A stretch of 42,092 nucleotides of DNA, from positions 1 to 42,092 of the forward strand of contig JAGPMT010000026.1 in the NCBI GenBank assembly GCA_018052735.1, given 5' to 3'. This document shows positions 15,983 to 25,463 of this stretch, piece by piece. Position numbers and translations under genes: made by a program. How positions within the stretch are numbered: the first letter of the stretch is position 1; each line of letters starts with the position of its first letter. Origin of the DNA: Phycisphaerae bacterium (GTDB lineage Bacteria; Planctomycetota; Phycisphaerae; Sedimentisphaerales; Anaerohalosphaeraceae). Below the pieces are notes generated by a model that was not told the origin of the DNA, did not search any database, and saw nothing but the letters and a program-made list of their open reading frames with translations.

Positions 15983-16744
15983 ATGGAAATCGGAACAAGG
16001 AAGGTTTTGGGCAACAGTGCAGCAGCCGTCTGGCAGGCGGGATTGCATTTATTATGGCCGGATAAATGTTTGGTCTGCGGCCAGAGCATTCATCCTGCCG
16101 ATGAACAGCTGTGCCGGTCCTGTTGGCAGGACTTATCCGAAGCGGTGTCAGGGGATTACTGCCGCCGGTGCGGACACGATGTCAGTCCGTATGGAATTGT
16201 CGGAGGACGCTGCGGTTACTGTCAGCAGCTGGAGCTGCCTTATGACGGCATCGTTCGGGTAGGCCGTTATGAGTCGGCCTTGCGGGCACTGATTCTTTTG
16301 CTGAAATTTTCAGAGCAAACGCAGCTGGCTGACCGTCTCTCTCAGATGCTTCAGCAGGCTCTGCTGACCAGTCCCTTTCTGTCCCGCATTGATATGCTGG
16401 TTCCCGTGCCTCTGCATTGGCGCAGGCGTCTGCAGAGAGGTTTTAACCAGTCTTGTCTTCTGGCAAAGAAATTGCAGTCGTTAAATATCCCAACAGCCGC
16501 CGATCTGATACGTGTCCGCAATACCGAACAGCAATGGGACCTGACGCCTGCCCAGCGGCGGAGGAATGTCCGCGGTGCATTTGCTGTCCGCAGGGGGCAT
16601 CCATTTGCAAACAAGACAATTGTCCTTGTGGATGATGTTACCACCAGCGGAGCCACTCTTGAAGAATGCGCCAGAACCCTTAAGCTGGCCGGAGCATCAG
16701 GGGTGTATGCTGCCGTTGTGGCTGCCGCCCATCCTGTGTCATAA
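15983..16744 (+). CDS. comF: ComF-family phosphoribosyltransferase-like protein
   Basis: A 253-residue ComF/GntX-type protein. The N-terminus carries a double zinc-ribbon: CLVCGQ...CRSC (about residues 32-52) and CRRCG...CGYC (about 61-80). The C-terminal phosphoribosyltransferase fold has the PRPP-binding motif IVLVDDVTTSGATLEECA at about residue 215, and DMLVPVPLHWRRRLQRGFNQ is the ComF signature. In naturally competent bacteria ComF helps DNA uptake across the inner membrane; elsewhere its role is unclear. No ribosome-binding site precedes the ATG, and a TATAAT lies 7 bases upstream. No other competence genes are near. Confidence 0.92.
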   Translation: MEIGTRKVLGNSAAAVWQAGLHLLWPDKCLVCGQSIHPADEQLCRSCWQDLSEAVSGDYCRRCGHDVSPYGIVGGRCGYCQQLELPYDGIVRVGRYESALRALILLLKFSEQTQLADRLSQMLQQALLTSPFLSRIDMLVPVPLHWRRRLQRGFNQSCLLAKKLQSLNIPTAADLIRVRNTEQQWDLTPAQRRRNVRGAFAVRRGHPFANKTIVLVDDVTTSGATLEECARTLKLAGASGVYAAVVAAAHPVS

Positions 16745-16883
16745 ACTGGTGAAAGATGCCTTGCCGATGGACGGCTACTCAATTCGATTAACTATCGGAT
16801 TGCTCTCCAATATCCTGTAAACCCTGCCAAAAAGACATAAAGGGTCTTGTATGGGATTTTGGCTGCTTGTGTCGGGAATTTCT

Positions 16884-16912
16884 TTGACGAAAAACGGGCT
16901 GTTATGTACACT
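16884..16912 (+). promoter_or_regulatory. Sigma-70-like promoter for guaBA
   Basis: TTGACG (16884-16889), exactly 17 bases, TACACT (16907-16912). Transcription would start near 16919, giving a leader of about 50 bases before guaB. Confidence 0.65.
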
Positions 16913-16954
16913 AACCAACTTACAGAATGAGTGAAAATTCCAAAGACCTTTTAA

Positions 16955-18442
<1,488 letters not shown>

Positions 18443-18458
18443 AACACAGATAAAGCAG

Positions 18459-20000
18459 ATGACACGCGAAGTAATAGCCATTATTGATTTCGGCAGTCAG
18501 TACGGGCAGCTGATAGCCCGGCGGGTCCGCGAACATAAGGTCTATTCGCAGATTTATCAGCCGTCGGTTCGTATTGAACAGCTGGCGCAGTCCGGTCTGA
18601 AGGGAATAATTCTGTCCGGCGGGCCGGCCAGCGTATATGCTCAAAATGCTCCAACCTGCGACAAACGGATTTTCGAGCTTGGAGTACCGGTTTTGGGGAT
18701 CTGTTATGGGATGCAGATTGGCTGCCAGATTCTGGGGGCTGAAGTGCGTCCTGCCGCCAGCCGCGAGTACGGCCGGACCTCGCTGGAAATTGCCGATGCG
18801 TCAGACTTGTTCAAAGGCATCAGCCGTCATACAACTGTCTGGATGAGTCACGGCGATCAAGTTAATCAGCTGACGGAGGATTTTGTGCCTCTGGCAGCCA
18901 CGCCGACGTGTCCGTTTGCGGCGGTACGTCACAACAGCGGCAGGTTTTTCGGGGTTCAGTTCCATCCGGAAGTCACCCATACGCCCAGAGGGTCAGAAAT
19001 TCTCAAGAACTTTCTCTATGACATCTGCGGTTGTGCAGGTGACTGGCAGATGAGCGATTTTGTGGAGGACACAATCGCTCGGGTGCGACAACAGGTTGCC
19101 GGAGGAACGGTTATCTGCGGACTTTCCGGCGGTGTGGATTCGGCGGTAACAGCCGCACTGCTGCATAAAGCCATCGGCAGCCAATTGATCTGTATCTTTG
19201 TGGATAACGGCCTCTTGCGGAAAAATGAGCGGCAGGGCGTGGAATCGATGTTTCGGGAGCATTTTCATATCGACCTGCATGTCGTCGACTGGAAAGAGAA
19301 GTTTCTGGCAAAACTGGCCGGCGTCACCGATCCGCAGCAGAAGCGCAAAATTATCGGCGCCGAATTCATCGAGGCCTTCAAGTCCGAAGCCAAAAAGATA
19401 AAAGATGCCCGGTTTTTAGCGCAGGGCACACTGTATCCGGATGTCATCGAATCAGGCAGCAAGGACGGCAATCTGGCAGCCAATATCAAGCTGCATCACA
19501 ATGTCGGCGGGCTTCCCGAACAGCTCGGCTTTGAGCTGGTTGAGCCGCTGCGCGATTTATTTAAAGATGAAGTCCGGCTGGTTGGCGAGTATTTGGGACT
19601 GCCGGAAGAAATGGTTTGGAGACACCCGTTCCCCGGCCCCGGTCTGGCTGTAAGAATTATCGGTGAGGTTACCGAAGCCAAGCTGGTAATCCTGCGGGAG
19701 GCCGATGATATTCTGATTGAGGAAATCCGGGCGGCCGGACTGTATCGCCAAATCAGCCAAGCTCTGGCGGTGCTTCTGCCGATCGGCACGGTAGGGGTTA
19801 TGGGTGACGAACGCACCTATGACAATGTCATTGCTCTGCGGTGTGTCGAAACGACAGACTTTATGACGGCCGATTTTTCTCATGTGCCTTTTGAAGTGCT
19901 TGGACGGATTGCCGGCAGGATTATCAACGAGGTGCGCGGCGTCAACCGTGTGGTCTATGATGTGTCCAGCAAGCCGCCGGCTACAATAGAATGGGAATAG
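18459..20000 (+). CDS. guaA: GMP synthase (glutamine-hydrolysing)
   Basis: A 513-residue bifunctional GMP synthase that aminates XMP to GMP. The N-terminal class I glutamine amidotransferase has [13 protein letters not shown] (nucleophile Cys) and [15 protein letters not shown] (His and Glu of the triad). The ATP-pyrophosphatase domain has the PP-loop [15 protein letters not shown], and the C-terminal dimerisation domain ends with KPPATIEWE, the usual family end. I use the ATG at 18459 ([20 protein letters not shown]), which matches family starts; a TTG at 18432 overlapping guaB is in frame but adds nine residues with no ribosome site. Confidence 0.97.
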   Translation: MTREVIAIIDFGSQYGQLIARRVREHKVYSQIYQPSVRIEQLAQSGLKGIILSGGPASVYAQNAPTCDKRIFELGVPVLGICYGMQIGCQILGAEVRPAASREYGRTSLEIADASDLFKGISRHTTVWMSHGDQVNQLTEDFVPLAATPTCPFAAVRHNSGRFFGVQFHPEVTHTPRGSEILKNFLYDICGCAGDWQMSDFVEDTIARVRQQVAGGTVICGLSGGVDSAVTAALLHKAIGSQLICIFVDNGLLRKNERQGVESMFREHFHIDLHVVDWKEKFLAKLAGVTDPQQKRKIIGAEFIEAFKSEAKKIKDARFLAQGTLYPDVIESGSKDGNLAANIKLHHNVGGLPEQLGFELVEPLRDLFKDEVRLVGEYLGLPEEMVWRHPFPGPGLAVRIIGEVTEAKLVILREADDILIEEIRAAGLYRQISQALAVLLPIGTVGVMGDERTYDNVIALRCVETTDFMTADFSHVPFEVLGRIAGRIINEVRGVNRVVYDVSSKPPATIEWE

Positions 20001-20029
20001 AGGAATCGTCAGCGCGGGGTACTTCACTC

Positions 20030-21004
20030 ATGACCAATACATTCTCATTTTACCAAAGTTTGTTTTTTTGTCTTCTGATTTTGTTGCCGAGTCGGTGGGG
20101 ATTGGCAGCAGAAGCCGTTTCATTCTATATGGATAACGACAGCAAGCGGCTCAAGCCCAATCATAATACCGACCGTCATTATACAGCCGGCACCAAGCTG
20201 GTTTTTGTGACTCAGCCGGATTGGCTGTGGCTGCAGGATTTTGCGCACTGGCATTTTGGGCAGGACGGCCGGCCGGTTGATATAGTAGCGGGTTTTTTTA
20301 TCGGTCAGAATATTTATACCCCAGACCACGCAGATGAACCGGCAAAACGCCGTCCGGAGGATATGCTTTTTGCCGGCTGGCTCTACAGCGGCATGTTTAT
20401 CCAGCGGGCAGCAGAGGATACATTGGACCATATTGAAGTGAATGTGGGTGTAATTGGTCCTTCATCTGGGGCCGAACAGGCACAGCGCTGTATCCACCGT
20501 TATTTTCATTCAGGAGAACCGGTTGGCTGGGAAAAACAAATAACCGACGAATTTGCATCCGATTTCACCTACATTCGGCAGCAGCGGCTTGCCGCATGTC
20601 TTCCGGCTTATTCTGCCACGATGGATTTTATCGCTGATTATGGATTTACAGTTGGTTCAGTGCATCGTTTTGTTCAGGCCGGGCTGACGTGCCGCTATGG
20701 ATTTAATATGGGCAAAACATTTGCCCCAGGACGACTCGACCAGCCCGATGGCATTTCTCTGCTGCGGAGAGCAGTAGAAAAATCCGGCTATATTTATCTT
20801 CGCGGGGCTGCCAAAGCGGTTGAATATAACCGTTTTTTAACCGGACTTGAGCCGGAACCTCTTGTAGGACAATTGCAGGCAGGCATTGTTTTACGGTATA
20901 AAAAGCTTGATATAGGATATTCCCAAACCTTTTTTACCCAAGAGTTTGAAGAACAGTCGGGCAAGGACAGTGTTGGTTCGCTAACACTGTCGTGGCAATT
21001 CTGA
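20030..21004 (+). CDS. LpxR-like outer-membrane lipid A deacylase family protein (DUF2219)
   Basis: A 324-residue putative outer-membrane beta-barrel. After a signal peptide ending near GLAAEA, the mature start VSFYMDNDSKRL followed by DRHYTAGTKLVF matches the LpxR/DUF2219 family, whose Salmonella member removes the 3'-acyloxyacyl chain of lipid A. The Asn-Asp pair, the Thr of YTAG, and the His and Glu of a region around GVIGPSSGAEQAQRCIH and GWEKQITDE correspond to residues needed in LpxR. The C-terminus SLTLSWQF is a typical barrel end with terminal Phe. I start at ATG 20030, which gives a clean signal peptide; an in-frame ATG at 19991 overlaps guaA. Activity on lipid A is inferred. Confidence 0.78.
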   Translation: MTNTFSFYQSLFFCLLILLPSRWGLAAEAVSFYMDNDSKRLKPNHNTDRHYTAGTKLVFVTQPDWLWLQDFAHWHFGQDGRPVDIVAGFFIGQNIYTPDHADEPAKRRPEDMLFAGWLYSGMFIQRAAEDTLDHIEVNVGVIGPSSGAEQAQRCIHRYFHSGEPVGWEKQITDEFASDFTYIRQQRLAACLPAYSATMDFIADYGFTVGSVHRFVQAGLTCRYGFNMGKTFAPGRLDQPDGISLLRRAVEKSGYIYLRGAAKAVEYNRFLTGLEPEPLVGQLQAGIVLRYKKLDIGYSQTFFTQEFEEQSGKDSVGSLTLSWQF

Positions 21005-21122
21005 TTTTATTTGCTGCCTTGAACCGATATAATTAAAATACCCAAAGCGGGATTTGTGTTGAAATTTCGGATTTTCTCACTAAATTTCGCAGACAGTTAC
21101 GACCTTTAGAGATTGAGACACT

Positions 21123-22361
21123 ATGACTCCTGAATTTAAAATTGAAGTATCGTCCCGGATTAAACGCCTTCCGCCTTACTTGTTTGGGCGGCTTAATGCC
21201 CTAAAACTCGAAAAGCGGCGTCAGGATATAGATATTATAGACTTGGGGATGGGTAATCCCATGGATGGAGCCCCCAAGATGGTTATTGACAAGCTGTGTG
21301 AAGCTGCCAGAGACCCTCGCAACCACCGTTACAGCGTGTCCAAAGGTATTTACAACCTCCGCAGGGAAATGGCATTAAAGTATGAGCGAAAATGGAATGT
21401 TTCGCTGGATCCCGACAGTGAGGTCTTGGCCTGCATCGGCTCCAAGGAGGGCTTCAGCCATATGTGTCTGGCTATGCTTGGACCGGGGGATACGGCGATT
21501 GTAGCTGACCCGGCGTTTCCAATTCATATCTACAGCGTAGCTTTGGCCGGTGCAAATGTTATCACTGTTCCGCTGGGCAACGACCAGAAATTTCTCGATA
21601 CGATTGCCTATGTATGCGAGCATTTATATCCAAAACCGAAGCTTTTAATTCTAAATTACCCCCATAATCCGACTGCAATGACAGTAGAGCCCGGATTTTT
21701 TGATACGGTGGTAGATTTGGCCAGACGGTTCAATATTGCGGTGATTCACGATTTTGCCTATGGTGAAACGGCATTTGACGGGTATAAACCGCCGAGTTTT
21801 CTTTCTGCTAAGGGAGCCAAAGAGGTAGGAATGGAATTTACCACGATGAGCAAACCCTATGGAATGGCGGGTTTCCGCATCGGATTTGCAGCGGGCAATA
21901 AGGCAATGCTTGATGCGCTGGCTACAGTCAAAGGCTATTATGATTACGGTATTTTCCAGCCGATTCAGATTGCCAGCATTATCGCAATGCGTCATTGTGA
22001 AGATGCAATAGTCCAACAGAATGCTAAATATCAGGCACGGCGGGATGTTGTCTGCGATGGGCTGAAACGGATTGGCTGGGATGTCGAAGTTCCGCGTGCA
22101 TCCATGTTTGTCTGGACGCGTTTTCCTAAGGAGCATTCCAAAGGCAAAGGCAGTGTCGATTTTGCGATGGAATTGCTCGAGAATGCGAATGTGGTGATTT
22201 CCCCCGGACGTGCTTTCGGTGAGAACGGCGAATATCACATGCGGATTGCTCTTGTCGAGAATGAGCATCGCCTGCGTCAGGCCATTCGAAATATAGGACG
22301 TTATATTCAGGGGAAAGAGGTTGTTGGCCATCGCCGAAAAAAGTCAAAAGATTTGACCTGA
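21123..22361 (+). CDS. Class I/II PLP aminotransferase (AlaC / LL-DAP aminotransferase group)
   Basis: A 412-residue fold-type I aminotransferase. The start SSRIKRLPPYLFGRLNALK is typical of the group containing glutamate-pyruvate transaminase AlaC and related LL-diaminopimelate-type enzymes. Visible active-site parts: IDLGMGNPMDGAP, ILNYPHNPTAMTVE (the Asn that holds PLP), VIHDFAYGE (Asp and Tyr), MSKPYGMAGFRIGFAAGN with the Schiff-base Lys at residue 244, and a late Arg in YHMRIALVE that would bind the substrate carboxylate. The substrate cannot be fixed by eye; alanine/pyruvate is most likely. A perfect TATAAT sits at 21028 without a good -35. A nested hairpin follows the gene. Confidence 0.88.
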   Translation: MTPEFKIEVSSRIKRLPPYLFGRLNALKLEKRRQDIDIIDLGMGNPMDGAPKMVIDKLCEAARDPRNHRYSVSKGIYNLRREMALKYERKWNVSLDPDSEVLACIGSKEGFSHMCLAMLGPGDTAIVADPAFPIHIYSVALAGANVITVPLGNDQKFLDTIAYVCEHLYPKPKLLILNYPHNPTAMTVEPGFFDTVVDLARRFNIAVIHDFAYGETAFDGYKPPSFLSAKGAKEVGMEFTTMSKPYGMAGFRIGFAAGNKAMLDALATVKGYYDYGIFQPIQIASIIAMRHCEDAIVQQNAKYQARRDVVCDGLKRIGWDVEVPRASMFVWTRFPKEHSKGKGSVDFAMELLENANVVISPGRAFGENGEYHMRIALVENEHRLRQAIRNIGRYIQGKEVVGHRRKKSKDLT

Positions 22362-22418
22362 AATAATTTTTAAAACCGTTTTTTCAGTACTGGAAACGCT
22401 CTTTTTCAGGGTTTTTTA
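22357..22418 (+). terminator. Possible nested terminator after the aminotransferase gene
   Basis: CCTGAAA (22357-22363, overlapping the stop codon) pairs with TTTCAGG (22404-22410), with an inner CGTTT/AAACG stem (22377-22398); GTTTTTT follows. The loops are large, so this is only moderately convincing. Confidence 0.45.
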
Positions 22419-22513
22419 TTGTTTCTTAACTCAATAGATTCCAATAAGTTATGCTTCTTTTGCAGAGCTGGATAGAAAACAATAAAAAAAATGGATTTCT
22501 TCAAGTTTTTTAC

Positions 22514-22542
22514 TTGACTTGAAGTGGAATATTTGCTTTAAT
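22514..22542 (+). promoter_or_regulatory. Promoter for the three-gene PEP-CTERM cluster
   Basis: TTGACT (22514-22519), exactly 17 bases, TTTAAT (22537-22542). The start would be near 22549, more than 500 bases before the first coding sequence. Confidence 0.6.
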
Positions 22543-22548
22543 AAGGTC

Positions 22549-23072
22549 ATCATCGACAGTGGGGGAAGTAGGAAAGATACGAGCTTGGCAAGTTGTTGAA
22601 TATGTTTTGAGTTTTTTATCTTGCTGAGCTGTCAATTCATTTTTTGGGGAGTGTTGGAAAGACTTTCTGTGAGGAGTTGAGATTCTGTTGGCGATAAGGG
22701 TTTTTTATCGCCGAGGACGGGAAAGAGGAATCGCAATGTGAAACAGGAAGTTTTTTTGACCGTTCAGTTCAAAAAGCTTCATTTCATACAGGCAGGAGAA
22801 GAGCTGGAAAGACGTTTACGAGGATGAGGACAGAGTGTCGTTCCAGAGCAGGTTATGTACTGCATGGACAGCGGGGAGAGGAATTGATCGAGCCAAAAGG
22901 CGGATGAATTGCTCTTTTTGAAGTGAACGTCCTTTGAGAATCGTAAAAGCTGTTCAGCGCGGGGCTGCTCAAAGCAGTCCATAAGCCTGAAACACCTTTT
23001 TGTTTTTCATAACGGGCTTTATCCAAAGGATTGTTTCTTTTGCTGTAAGAAATGTAAGAAAGGAGATTGATG
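22549..23072 (+). other. Long non-coding leader ahead of the PEP-CTERM cluster
   Basis: About 520 bases with no credible gene. It holds a hairpin GGCGATA...TATCGCC (22690-22712), a CTGCT-CAA-AGCAG hairpin near 22963, and many purine-rich runs (GAAAG, GGAAG, GGAGAAG). I do not recognise any known riboswitch class in it. It could be a regulatory leader or hold a small RNA. Confidence 0.45.
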
Positions 23073-23612
23073 ATGAAGAAGTTAGGAATGGGGCTGGCGT
23101 TTTTGGCAGTTGTTCTGCTGCCGGCAGGTGCTTGGGCAACAATTATCGCAGATGCCTTTTTTACTTACACTCCTTTGTCGGGTCCGGGGACTGTAACAGT
23201 GCACAGTTGGGTAGAGGATTTGGCTCCGACAGCCGCCCTTTACCGCTACAACTATCAAATTCTGGATCCATCGGTCAATATTCAGTGGTTCTCTGCTGAA
23301 CTCCTTCCCAATGCGGCGATTGTCAATTGGGCGACCTATACCGGTCTTCCCGGCGAGCCGGCTCTGTGGGCACCCAACGGCATCGGTACGAGTTTTGACG
23401 CAACATTTATCAATCCTATCCTGGCCCCCAGCGGGAAATCTGCGGTTTTATGGTTTGACAGCCCGCAGAAACCGACAACAGCAGACGGCATGGCGGCAGG
23501 ATTTACAGGCGGCTACAAGGCGTTCTACGGCAATCTTTATACCCCGGTTCCTGAACCGACGACATTGCTGCTGCTGGCAGCAGGGGCAATAGGACTGCTG
23601 CGAAAAAAATAG
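23073..23612 (+). CDS. PEP-CTERM surface protein 1 of the cluster
   Basis: A roughly 179-residue exported protein with a signal peptide (MKKLGMGLAFLAVVLLPAG, cleavage after AWA) and the C-terminal tail VPEPTTLLLLAAGAIGLLRKK, a complete PEP-CTERM signal: Pro-Glu-Pro, a hydrophobic helix and a basic end. The body is beta-rich with no Cys and shows ALYRYNYQILDPSVNIQWF, similar in style to the next protein. I choose the ATG at 23073, 7 bases after AGGAG; ATG 23070 and TTG 23067 are also in frame. Its role is unknown beyond being sent to the surface by an exosortase. Confidence 0.83.
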   Translation: MKKLGMGLAFLAVVLLPAGAWATIIADAFFTYTPLSGPGTVTVHSWVEDLAPTAALYRYNYQILDPSVNIQWFSAELLPNAAIVNWATYTGLPGEPALWAPNGIGTSFDATFINPILAPSGKSAVLWFDSPQKPTTADGMAAGFTGGYKAFYGNLYTPVPEPTTLLLLAAGAIGLLRKK

Positions 23613-23653
23613 CGGGTGATGGTTTAATTTTTTAAGATCGGAGGTTGTGTGCG

Positions 23654-24304
23654 ATGAAGAAGATGTGGGTGATGATAATGTCGTGCGTATTGCTGGGTTC
23701 GGCCATACAGGCCGGGCTGGCACCAACGTATCTGCCGTCCAGTTCTTATTATCAGGGCCGGCACAGTTTTGCTTATGATTTGGGGGCTCAGGGCATTTTG
23801 AGCGGCCATTTGGAGTTTGCCGTTTACAAAGGAACCGAGGCCGAAGTGATGATGGACTGGACTGGATATCAGGGACAAGCCCAGTATGTGTATGCCTACC
23901 AGGTTTTCAATGACGGGGCCAACAGCAATGCGGCACTGACCTATTTCGCCCTGACAGGCATCAATCCGGGTTCTATCGGCTCTGTCACGGAAGATATCGG
24001 ACAGGCTGAGTCCGTCGGCTCCTTTGATTCTGAAGGCATTGCTCCGGAAGGAGATGGGTATTTCAATGCATCCGTTACGAAGGCCATCTGGACATTTGCT
24101 GACGGAACCTTGATAAAAGGAACGCAGTCATGGTTTCTCTTCCTTTACAGCAACTACGATTGGATTAAGGGCGATATGGAGGTCCAGACCACGCAAAACG
24201 ACGACATCCCGATTCCAGACGATAGCAACAACAATATCCCGGAGCCGGCTACAATGCTGCTGCTGGTAAGCGGACTGGTTTTGTCCGGGTTGCGGAAAAA
24301 GTAA
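23654..24304 (+). CDS. PEP-CTERM surface protein 2 with Asp-rich linker
   Basis: A 216-residue exported protein with a signal peptide (about residues 1-19), a beta-rich body, an acidic linker NDDIPIPDDSNNNIPEPATM running straight into the PEP-CTERM signal, a hydrophobic helix and GLRKK. The body segment AQYVYAYQVFNDGANSNAAL resembles the YNYQILDP region of the previous protein, so the two may share a fold. The ATG at 23654 is preceded by GGAGGT at 8 bases, which decides the start. It follows the first gene by 41 bases. Confidence 0.83.
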   Translation: MKKMWVMIMSCVLLGSAIQAGLAPTYLPSSSYYQGRHSFAYDLGAQGILSGHLEFAVYKGTEAEVMMDWTGYQGQAQYVYAYQVFNDGANSNAALTYFALTGINPGSIGSVTEDIGQAESVGSFDSEGIAPEGDGYFNASVTKAIWTFADGTLIKGTQSWFLFLYSNYDWIKGDMEVQTTQNDDIPIPDDSNNNIPEPATMLLLVSGLVLSGLRKK

Positions 24305-24343
24305 AACGGCATCATCAATATTGCTGCCGGGGGGCGCAATTTT

Positions 24344-24979
24344 ATGAAAGGCCTAAAGAAAATGAATCCACGGTGGAGTGTGATAGCGGGGTGTGTGCTG
24401 GTTTTTCTGGCTGTTTCTGCTGGTGTACGGGGAGCCGACGAAAACAGCTATACGCTTTTAATCCAAAGCAGTCCTCCGGACGGGGGCGTTGTCTCGCCCG
24501 GGATGGGTGTTTTGGCGATGCCGGTGGGGCAGAAAATTCCTCTGGCAGCGACGCCGAATCGGGGTTATCGTTTTGCTTACTGGCTGGGCGATGTCTCCTC
24601 GAATGGTCCTGCCGATGCGATTGTATCGATTGATTCCCCCAAACTGATAGTGGCTGTATTTGTTCGGGAAGAATTTGAAGAAACGCTTCCGGGACTTAGT
24701 GTTATCGACGGCCAGATGGGCGGCGGAGGCGGTCAACGGTATATCGGCACTCCTATGCAGTCTCCCGGCGGTGTCAGTCCTGCCTATGGATCTTCCGGTG
24801 GCGGTTACACCTACAACTTTCCCAATATTCCCGATGATGATGATGATGATATTCCCATTCCGGATGATGGCGGCGATGATGATATTCCGATTCCGGGCGA
24901 TGGAGAAGTACCTGAACCGGCTACCATTTTTCTGCTTGGACTGGGTACAGTGGCTCTTGTTATAAGCCGCAAGCGATAG
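24344..24979 (+). CDS. PEP-CTERM surface protein 3 with InlB-type repeat and poly-Asp linker
   Basis: A 211-residue exported protein. After a signal peptide (hydrophobic about 14-29), residues 35-105 resemble one divergent InlB B-repeat: YTLLIQSSPPDGGVVSPG, then IPLAATPNRGYRFAYWLGDV and a closing IVAVFVRE strand. A Gly-rich stretch (QMGGGGGQRY; SSGGGYTYN) leads to an acidic linker with six consecutive Asp and repeated DDIPIP units, then VPEPATIFLLGLGTVALV and SRKR. The acidic linker may bind calcium or keep the protein extended from the surface (inference). A run of Gs lies 9 bases before the ATG. A terminator follows about 105 bases later. Confidence 0.82.
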   Translation: MKGLKKMNPRWSVIAGCVLVFLAVSAGVRGADENSYTLLIQSSPPDGGVVSPGMGVLAMPVGQKIPLAATPNRGYRFAYWLGDVSSNGPADAIVSIDSPKLIVAVFVREEFEETLPGLSVIDGQMGGGGGQRYIGTPMQSPGGVSPAYGSSGGGYTYNFPNIPDDDDDDIPIPDDGGDDDIPIPGDGEVPEPATIFLLGLGTVALVISRKR

Positions 24980-24985
24980 AAAACG

Positions 24986-25072
24986 ACCTCCTCCTGAGGC
25001 GCCGACAGCACTGATAGCATAGCATTGATTGCAGCGTCCAAGGAAGAAACGGAGATTGGCGCTGGAGGAGGT
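24986..25072. repeat. Inverted repeat after the PEP-CTERM cluster
   Basis: ACCTCCTCC (24986-24994) pairs with GGAGGAGGT (25064-25072), and GCGCC (24999-25003) with GGCGC (25058-25062), enclosing about 54 bases. It lies between the last stop codon and the terminator, so the mRNA would carry a large 3' stem-loop. The left arm resembles an anti-Shine-Dalgarno. Confidence 0.5.
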
Positions 25073-25084
25073 TTAGATGATATG

Positions 25085-25118
25085 GCCGAACGACGGGTGC
25101 GTTCGGCTGTATTTTTTT
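25085..25118 (+). terminator. Intrinsic terminator of the PEP-CTERM cluster
   Basis: A perfect 8-bp stem GCCGAACG (25085-25092) with CGTTCGGC (25100-25107), followed by TGTATTTTTTT. It ends 13 bases before the converging GroES-like gene. Confidence 0.85.
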
Positions 25119-25130
25119 AAATCCGCACGG

Positions 25131-25463
25131 CTACTGTTTCCGAAAAACCGCTACGATGTTTTCAACCTCGACGACAAACAGCCGATTGTCGCCCTCGAAA
25201 TCCACAGGGATTGCCCCCTTTGGATTGAACAAGACCTTGTCGTACTGTTTGAGCGGAAATTCACTGGACATCTCCACTTCTGCCGAAACGGACACAATCC
25301 GTCCGGTGATCGTCGGGATTTCAATATTATCGGGAAGCTGAATCCCGCCCTTGGTCTGCTTTTTATCTTCGTCTTTGCGGATCAAAACGCGCTTGCCGAT
25401 CGGTTCGATTGTCTCAAATGTTTCCTTATTGGTAATTGAAATATTCTTGTCGGATTTTGTCAT
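25131..25463 (-). CDS. groS: GroES-like co-chaperonin (Cpn10)
   Basis: A 110-residue Cpn10-like protein. After a short extension (MTKSDKNISITNKE) it follows the GroES pattern: TIEPIGKRVLIRKDEDKKQT, the mobile-loop counterpart KGGIQLPDN that contacts GroEL, ITGRIVSVSAE, YDKVLFNPKGAIPVDFEGDN and the final VEVENIVAVFRK. GroES caps the GroEL folding chamber. Its ATG overlaps the topA stop in an ATGA, so its translation is coupled to topA; no groEL gene is near. It may be an extra or diverged GroES. The frame stays open far upstream, inside topA, but the start fixed by the overlap and family length is much more likely. Confidence 0.82.
   Translation of the reverse strand: MTKSDKNISITNKETFETIEPIGKRVLIRKDEDKKQTKGGIQLPDNIEIPTITGRIVSVSAEVEMSSEFPLKQYDKVLFNPKGAIPVDFEGDNRLFVVEVENIVAVFRKQ

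Noticed and set aside
22824-22907. A 27-codon frame in the long PEP-CTERM leader
   Set aside because: GAGG lies immediately before the ATG rather than at working distance; no signal or motif. It may be chance.
22764-22982. Possible minus-strand gene in the PEP-CTERM leader
   Set aside because: Short, low-complexity Ser/Pro/Lys sequence with no ribosome site; most likely a shadow of the purine-rich leader.
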